From Kiritimatiellia bacterium (GTDB lineage: Bacteria > Verrucomicrobiota > Kiritimatiellia > RFP12 > UBA1067): 10,744 bases of DNA. The notes under the pieces are model-generated. The model saw nothing but the letters and a program-made list of their open reading frames with translations, did not search any database and was not told where the DNA came from. A program made the translations under genes and the position numbers. Below are positions 6,875 to 10,744 of the stretch, piece by piece. Every line of letters starts with the position of its first letter. Position 1 is the stretch's first letter. The DNA is taken from contig JAKSOX010000052.1 in assembly GCA_024405335.1 (NCBI GenBank), forward strand, positions 1 to 10,744. The letters are read 5' to 3'.

Positions 6875-8768
6875 ACTTGCCGCACTTGGGGAATTCGCGC
6901 TGAAGATGCTGCCGCATGCGGCTTGCTTCCTCACCGCGTTCGTGCTGTCGCTCGCGCTCACGCCGGCGGTGCGCGAACTGGCGCGGAAGTGCGGGATGGT
7001 GGACAAGCCGTCCGGGCGGCGCATCAACAAAACGCCCGTGCCGCGCGGCGGCGGTTTGGCGGTGTTCCTCGCGTTCATCGCCACGGCGGGGCTTTTCTTC
7101 TTCTTCATGGGCCACCGCGATTTCACGGTGGGGATCCGCGAAGGGAACTTCTGGCGCCTCGCGATCGTGTCGTCGATTCTGGTCGTCACGGGGCTGGTGG
7201 ACGACAAGTTCGGCATGCCGCCGCGCGTGAAGCTTTCCCTGCAGATTCTGGCCGGCCTGCTGACGAACCTGTGGCTGGGCATCGGCTTCCAGAGCGTGTT
7301 TCCGTCCTTGCCGGGCTGGCTCGACTGCGCGCTCACGACGTTCTGGATCGTGGGCGCGGTGAACGCCTTCAACCTGATCGACGGCCTGGACGGTCTCGCG
7401 AGCGGACTGGCAGCCATCGCGGTGGCGGGCATGGCGGGCTCGCTCTTCTTCATGCGTTCGCCGGGCGCGACCGTGTTCCATTTCGCGATCGTCGGCGCGC
7501 TGTTCGGCTTCCTGCGATACAACTTCCATCCGGCGAGCGTGTTTTTGGGCGACACGGGTTCCATGTTCCTCGGCTATCTCGTTTCCACGCTGCCGCTCGT
7601 CACGCGCACTGGCGATTCCCTGCTCGTGGGCGTGGGCGTGCCGCTGCTGGCGATGGGCGTGCCGATTTTCGACACGTCGCTCGCGATCGTGCGCCGTTCG
7701 GTGCGCGCGTTCCTGTTCCGCGAAGAACGCAAGGCCGAAGGCCAAACGCGCATGATGCAGCCGGACGTGGACCACCTCCACCACCGGCTGCTGCGCAAGT
7801 ACGCGTCCCAGAAGAAGGTGGCGTGGGCGCTGTACCTCCTGGCGGGCTTTCTGGTGCTTTCGGGCCTGGGCGCCGTGGCGCTGCGCGACCGCGCGGCCGG
7901 ACTCTTCGCGGTGACGTTCATCGTGGCCGTGGTGGTGGCCGTGCGCGACATGAGCCGCGTGGAGCTGTTCGACGCCGGGCGGCTGCTGGACGTCGTGGCG
8001 CACGACGCGACGCCCGCGACGCGCCGCCGCCGCGCGGCGCTGTTGGTGCCGATGCTGATGATCGCGGACGCCGCGCTGCTCGTGGCCGCGTGGGTGCTCG
8101 CTCGCGTTTTCGCGGGGCAGCCCGTCACCCAGCAGGCGCTCCACACGTTCATGCCGCTCACCGTGGCGCCCGCGTTCGTGGCGGTAGTGCTGTTCAAGGG
8201 CTATTCCACCGTGTGGGGGCGCGCGCAGATTTCGAACTACCTGCGGCTCGGGGCCGCCGTCGCCGTCGGCACGGCGGCGTCGTTCGCCGGGTTCACGATC
8301 GGCGGGTATTCGCAGGGGCGCACGGTAACCGTGCCGCTGCTCTTCGCGGCGTGTGCGTGCGCGCTGCTGTCCCTGCTGCGGATGACGCGCATGATCCTGC
8401 GCGACGCGTTCTACGCGTTTTCGGCGCGGCGGTTGGCGGACGATCCGTCCACGACGCGCGTGCTCGTGTACGGCGCGGGGCTGCGCTACCGCGCGTTCCG
8501 GCGCGAACTCGTGCGCGACGCGGCGCGCGGGCGTCGTTTCATCGTGGGCATCGTCGACGACGACGTGCTGCTCAAGGGCCACGTGATCGGCGGCGTCAAA
8601 ATCTGGGGTCCGCACGTCGACGCCTCGCGCATCGTGTCCGCGACGCGCGCGCAAGAGGTCGTGATCGCCTGCAATTTGACGCCGGAGCGGCGCGCGGCGG
8701 CGATCGCGGCGTTCAAGAAGTGCGGCGTGCGCGTTTTGGAGTTTTCGTTCAGCGAAAGGGAAGTGTGA
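6867..8768 (+). CDS. WecA/MraY-like polyprenyl-phosphate sugar-1-P transferase with C-terminal CapD/PglF-like region
   Basis: A 633-residue membrane protein in two parts. Residues 1-310 are a GT4 (WecA/MraY superfamily) transferase, which moves a sugar-1-phosphate from a UDP-sugar to undecaprenyl phosphate. Landmarks are VDKPSGRR (45-52) with PVPRGGG (57-63), Asp112-Asp113, NAFNLIDGLDGL (166-177), FLGDTGS (226-232) and HLHHR (303-307). Residues about 318-360 are two more membrane helices. From about 388 comes a block of helices and then RVLVYGAG (531-538) and VGIVDDD...GHVIGGVKIWG, like the N-terminal membrane and nucleotide-binding part of CapD/FlaA1/PglF epimerases. The catalytic epimerase domain is absent. 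The loop reads GAGLRY, lacking the third glycine of GxGxxG, so cofactor binding is doubtful. It overlaps epsI by 8 nt. The role in starting exopolysaccharide synthesis is inferred from the fold and the exosortase neighbours; the sugar is unknown. Confidence 0.9.
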   Translation: MNKLAALGEFALKMLPHAACFLTAFVLSLALTPAVRELARKCGMVDKPSGRRINKTPVPRGGGLAVFLAFIATAGLFFFFMGHRDFTVGIREGNFWRLAIVSSILVVTGLVDDKFGMPPRVKLSLQILAGLLTNLWLGIGFQSVFPSLPGWLDCALTTFWIVGAVNAFNLIDGLDGLASGLAAIAVAGMAGSLFFMRSPGATVFHFAIVGALFGFLRYNFHPASVFLGDTGSMFLGYLVSTLPLVTRTGDSLLVGVGVPLLAMGVPIFDTSLAIVRRSVRAFLFREERKAEGQTRMMQPDVDHLHHRLLRKYASQKKVAWALYLLAGFLVLSGLGAVALRDRAAGLFAVTFIVAVVVAVRDMSRVELFDAGRLLDVVAHDATPATRRRRAALLVPMLMIADAALLVAAWVLARVFAGQPVTQQALHTFMPLTVAPAFVAVVLFKGYSTVWGRAQISNYLRLGAAVAVGTAASFAGFTIGGYSQGRTVTVPLLFAACACALLSLLRMTRMILRDAFYAFSARRLADDPSTTRVLVYGAGLRYRAFRRELVRDAARGRRFIVGIVDDDVLLKGHVIGGVKIWGPHVDASRIVSATRAQEVVIACNLTPERRAAAIAAFKKCGVRVLEFSFSEREV

Positions 8769-8769
8769 C

Positions 8770-10068
8770 ATGGCGAAGTTCACCCGTGAAGAAGTGATGG
8801 CCTACCACAAGGGGGGCAAGGTGGCGGTCCAGGCGGCGCGGCCGCTGGCGACGCAGGCGGATCTGTGCCTCGCGTACACGCCCGGCGTGGCCGAGGCCGT
8901 GAAGGCGATCGACGCGGACCCAGACGCCGTCTACGCCTGCACGTCGAAACCGAACCTCGTGGCCGTCGTTTCGGACGGCACGGCGATTCTCGGCCTCGGA
9001 GACCGCGGCGCCGCCGCCTCCATTCCCGTGATGGAAGGCAAGGCAGTGCTGTTCAAGAAGTTCGCGGACGTGAACGCCTGGCCCGTGCCGCTCGGCCATT
9101 GCCGCCTGGGCGGCGCGGACAGGGGCCCCACGGATCCGCAGCGCGTGATCGACGCCTGTCTCGCGATCGCCCCGCAATACGGCGGCATCAACCTCGAGGA
9201 CATCGCGTCTCCCGCGTGCTTCGAGATCGAAGACCGCCTCGTGGAGCTGCTCGACATCCCCGTCATGCACGACGACCAGTGGGGCACGGCCGTGATCGTC
9301 ACGGCGGGCGTCGTCAACTTCGCCGCCATCGCCGGCAAGGAACTCGGCGAACTCAAGGTGGTGGTGAACGGCGCCGGCGCGGCCGGGACGCGCATCGCGG
9401 ACATGTGCAAGGCAGCGGGCGTGAAGGACCTCACGATGTTCGACGTGAAGGGCGTGCTGGCGGCGTCGCGCACGGACCTCAACCCGAAGAACCGCGTCCA
9501 CGCGCGCGACGTGGATCCAGCCATGACGCGCCGCGAAGCGATGACGGGCGCGGACGTGTTCATCGGCGTGTCGGCGGCGAACGTGATTTCCGGCGACGAC
9601 GTGCGGGCGATGGCCGACTTCCCGGCGATTTTCGCGATGGCGAACCCGGATCCCGAAATCCATCCAGCCGAAGTGGCGAAGGCGCTGGCCGGCCGCAAGT
9701 ACGTGATGGTCACGGGCCGCAGCGACTTCCCGAACCAGGTGAACAACGTGCTCGGGTTCCCGTACCTTTTCCGCGGCGCCTTGGACGTCCGCGCGAAGAA
9801 GATCAACACGGCGATGAAGGTCGCCGCCGCGCGCGCCCTGGCGGCGCTTGCGCGCGAACCCGTTCCCGCCGACGTGCAGGCGCTTTTCCCGAACGAAAAA
9901 CTCGAATTCGGTCCGGGCTACATCATCCCGAAGCCGTTCGACAAACGCCTGTTCGTGGAGGTGTCCTTCGCGGTCGCGCAGGCGGCCGTGGAAAGCGGCG
10001 TCGCGTCGGCCGATTTCGACCTCGCCGCCTACCGCGCCGATCTCGAACGCCGCAACGCCGCCCGATAG
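8770..10068 (+). CDS. Malic enzyme (oxaloacetate-decarboxylating malate dehydrogenase)
   Basis: A 432-residue short-form malic enzyme that oxidatively decarboxylates malate to pyruvate and CO2 with NAD+ or NADP+. Visible are Tyr36 in LAYTPGV, Lys91 in VMEGKAVLFKKF, the metal ligands Glu143-Asp144 (INLEDI) and Asp169 (MHDDQWGTA), and the dinucleotide loop GAGAAG (201-206). There is no phosphotransacetylase tail of the MaeB kind. Between WPVP and the GGINLEDI motif it is about ten residues longer than the common bacterial form (GHCRLGGADRGPTDP region, 109-123). The insert is in frame, with normal codon bias. The ATG lies one base after the preceding stop, with AAAGGGAAG upstream, so it is translated with the glycan-lipid gene. 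I see no T-run terminator just after it. Cofactor preference cannot be read with confidence. Confidence 0.95.
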   Translation: MAKFTREEVMAYHKGGKVAVQAARPLATQADLCLAYTPGVAEAVKAIDADPDAVYACTSKPNLVAVVSDGTAILGLGDRGAAASIPVMEGKAVLFKKFADVNAWPVPLGHCRLGGADRGPTDPQRVIDACLAIAPQYGGINLEDIASPACFEIEDRLVELLDIPVMHDDQWGTAVIVTAGVVNFAAIAGKELGELKVVVNGAGAAGTRIADMCKAAGVKDLTMFDVKGVLAASRTDLNPKNRVHARDVDPAMTRREAMTGADVFIGVSAANVISGDDVRAMADFPAIFAMANPDPEIHPAEVAKALAGRKYVMVTGRSDFPNQVNNVLGFPYLFRGALDVRAKKINTAMKVAAARALAALAREPVPADVQALFPNEKLEFGPGYIIPKPFDKRLFVEVSFAVAQAAVESGVASADFDLAAYRADLERRNAAR

Positions 10069-10118
10069 CGCGGTGGCATCGTTCACGTCTTCAACGGTTT
10101 ACCTGCGCCAGTGAAATC

Positions 10119-10352
10119 ATGTGGCGCATCGTCGAAAGCGGGCGCAAGAGGATCATCCACCTCACCTCGACGCACGCGGAATCCGAGCTGATCCAGCGGG
10201 CGCTCGGCACGGTCGCGGCGTTCTTCCGGTGGCTGAAGTCAACTGCCGGGCATTTGGACGAGAAGACACGCTGGTACGTCGTCCTGCGGTGCGCTTTTCG
10301 CAAGTTGCTGATGCCGGATCCGGCCTTGGGGGCGGTAATCCCGCTCCGATAG
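10119..10352 (+). CDS. Orphan short reading frame, hypothetical or gene remnant
   Basis: A 77-codon frame starting MWRIVESGRKRIIHL, rich in Arg/Lys, with alternating helical and hydrophobic stretches (RALGTVAAFFRWL, RWYVVLRCAFRKLL). I recognise no family. The argument for coding is codon use: by my count 66 of 77 codons end in G or C, as in the confident genes here, and the other two forward frames do not show this. Against it, no Shine-Dalgarno sequence precedes the ATG, and the frame is open upstream through the malic enzyme shadow frame, so the true start is unclear. It may be a small gene, or the remaining piece of a longer gene broken when the AT-rich segment to its right arrived. Confidence 0.4.
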   Translation: MWRIVESGRKRIIHLTSTHAESELIQRALGTVAAFFRWLKSTAGHLDEKTRWYVVLRCAFRKLLMPDPALGAVIPLR

Positions 10353-10355
10353 CAC

Positions 10356-10376
10356 CCTGACGGGAAATTGGTCAGG
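10356..10376. other. Hairpin 1 of 3
   Basis: CCTGAC (10356-10361) pairs with GTCAGG (10371-10376) around a nine-base loop. It lies just after the orphan frame's stop codon. No T-run follows on the plus strand. Confidence 0.45.
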
Positions 10377-10377
10377 C

Positions 10378-10405
10378 AAAAACCGGCTTCGGAACGGAAG
10401 CTGGT
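10378..10405 (-). terminator. Candidate leftward intrinsic terminator (hairpin 2 of 3)
   Basis: ACCGGCTTC (10382-10390) pairs with GAAGCTGGT (10397-10405), nine pairs with one G-U on one strand, around GGAACG. On the minus strand the stem runs directly into TTTTT (complement of 10378-10382), the form of an intrinsic terminator for transcription coming from the right. On the plus strand no T-run follows. Confidence 0.5.
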
Positions 10406-10420
10406 CGGGAGGTCGTTGTC

Positions 10421-10438
10421 ACGCGGCAAAATCCGCGT
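10421..10438. other. Hairpin 3 of 3
   Basis: ACGCGG (10421-10426) pairs perfectly with CCGCGT (10433-10438) around CAAAAT. It marks the sharp boundary between GC-rich sequence on the left and the AT-rich island on the right. Confidence 0.4.
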
Positions 10439-10440
10439 CA

Positions 10441-10620
10441 GAATAGAGACCAACTGACGAATTTAGGATAAAAAGGGGAACTATATACTTGACTTTCAAA
10501 ATTGTAAATAAAGACAAGCATACTTAAAAGGAAAAAATGAAAAACAATCCATTGATAAATTATTGGGCTTAGCTGATAAGGGAATCCGAAGAGGATAATT
10601 ACAACAGAATACTTGATGAA
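10441..10620. other. AT-rich island
   Basis: I count about 55 G or C in 180 bases (31%), against clearly GC-rich genes to the left. It contains an AAAAGGA site before ATG 10537, which opens only an 11-codon frame, and several TATACT/ATACTT strings. I found no terminal inverted repeats or transposase fragment. It may be a regulatory spacer or a trace of acquired DNA. Confidence 0.5.
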
Positions 10621-10639
10621 AACAAACCCCGTACTCCAC

Positions 10640-10682
10640 ATCGGATCGCAAAGGGTTTTGCTATCGGATCGGAAGGTTTGCT
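10640..10682 (+). repeat. Tandem imperfect direct repeat
   Basis: Two adjacent units, 10640-10662 (23 nt) and 10663-10682 (20 nt), both begin with ATCGGATCG, continue with an A-rich then GG then T-rich stretch, and end in TTTGCT or TTTTGCT. They differ by three single-base deletions and one substitution. The pair lies just upstream of, and reaches almost to, the -35 box at 10684, a usual place for activator or repressor sites. Confidence 0.55.
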
Positions 10683-10683
10683 C

Positions 10684-10713
10684 TTGCGCAGATTATACCC
10701 GATGTGGTATAAT
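10684..10713 (+). promoter_or_regulatory. Strong candidate promoter reading out of the window
   Basis: TTGCGC (10684-10689) and a perfect TATAAT (10708-10713) are separated by 18 nt. The -10 box is preceded by TGTGG. Transcription would start near 10720 and run rightwards, so the gene it serves lies beyond the window. Confidence 0.6.
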
Positions 10714-10739
10714 TTCGGCCGTTGAAGCGAAAGTATACC
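10692..10739. repeat. Overlapping palindromes around the -10 box
   Basis: ATTATACC (10692-10699) and GGTATAAT (10706-10713) form a perfect 8-bp inverted repeat with a 6-nt spacer. The right arm is also half of a second inverted repeat: GGTATAATTTCG (10706-10717) against CGAAAGTATACC (10728-10739), 11 of 12 matched. The three copies of the box alternate in orientation, so the region could be an operator, or could carry -10 boxes for both directions. Confidence 0.5.
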
Positions 10740-10744
10740 TTATC

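Larger units (their letters stand above)
10353..10744. other. Right-edge non-coding region
   Basis: I see no convincing gene in these 392 bases. They hold three hairpins (10356-10438), an AT-rich stretch (10441-10620), a tandem imperfect repeat (10640-10682) and a promoter with overlapping palindromes (10684-10739). A minus-strand frame at 10438-10641 (67 codons, very hydrophobic) and a plus-strand frame open from ATG 10616 to the window end both lack ribosome sites of quality and the codon bias of the neighbouring genes. Confidence 0.6.

Noticed and set aside
9094..9140. Frameshift in the malic enzyme gene
   Set aside because: The frame and GC-rich third positions continue through the unusual segment and the motifs on both sides are in the same frame, so it is an insert.
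10537..10572. Eleven-codon frame MKNNPLINYWA after an AAAAGGA site as a leader peptide
   Set aside because: Too short to judge. No matching attenuator hairpin or clear promoter spacing was found.
10438..10641. Minus-strand frame of 67 codons, hydrophobic, as a small membrane protein
   Set aside because: No ribosome site before its ATG, codon use unlike all other genes here, and AT-rich DNA readily gives hydrophobic chance frames. The leftward terminator-like hairpin past its stop keeps it from being dismissed entirely.
10616..10744. Plus-strand frame from ATG 10616 open to the window edge
   Set aside because: It runs straight through the repeats and a near-consensus promoter, and has no good ribosome site, so it is more likely untranslated control DNA.

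Overview
The window is a gene-dense, GC-rich stretch. All confident genes are on the plus strand, and third codon positions are strongly biased to G or C. The gene content suggests a bacterium of the PVC group, perhaps the Kiritimatiellota, Lentisphaerota or Verrucomicrobiota. It includes a twin-arginine Gfo/Idh/MocA oxidoreductase, an exosortase with a separate EpsI-type protein, an ETF:quinone oxidoreductase and an IMP cyclohydrolase without its usual partner domain. This placement is inferred from gene families; there is no marker RNA or database match behind it.

Layout. (1) 7-870 encodes a putative lipoprotein of unknown function, closed by a strong intrinsic terminator (911-956). (2) A promoter-like -10 box (959-964) lies just after that terminator and opens a long, tightly packed run of genes: ETF:quinone oxidoreductase (1017-2606), a Tat-exported Gfo/Idh/MocA oxidoreductase (2618-4009), a stand-alone IMP cyclohydrolase (4076-4756), a KtrA/TrkA-type RCK protein (4756-5424), an exosortase (5442-6296), an EpsI-like protein (6278-6874), a chimeric WecA-like glycan-lipid transferase (6867-8768) and a malic enzyme (8770-10068). 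From 4076 to 10068 neighbours overlap or lie within 17 nt, which argues for co-transcription and translational coupling. (3) After the malic enzyme the density collapses. There is an orphan 77-codon reading frame (10119-10352), a cluster of three hairpins (10356-10438), an AT-rich island (about 31% GC over 10441-10620), and a repeat-rich promoter region (10636-10739) facing out of the window.

How the genes fit together. The core is a small exosortase/exopolysaccharide module. The exosortase carries the complete Cys/Arg/His triad and should cleave PEP-CTERM-like tails. The EpsI-type protein is its usual partner, and the GT4 enzyme would start a polyprenyl-phosphate-linked glycan at the same membrane. 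The unusual part is that this module sits inside an apparent operon of metabolic genes (purine synthesis, K+ control, malate oxidation, electron transfer to quinone). No PEP-CTERM substrate, KtrB channel, EtfAB or AICAR transformylase is encoded here, so each of these systems would be completed elsewhere in the genome.

The best candidates for something not commonly described are the GT4 protein carrying a CapD/PglF-like half with a degenerate nucleotide-binding loop, the stand-alone IMP cyclohydrolase, a 15-codon nearly leaderless frame that ends on the ETF-QO start codon, and the palindrome-rich intergenic region at the right edge.
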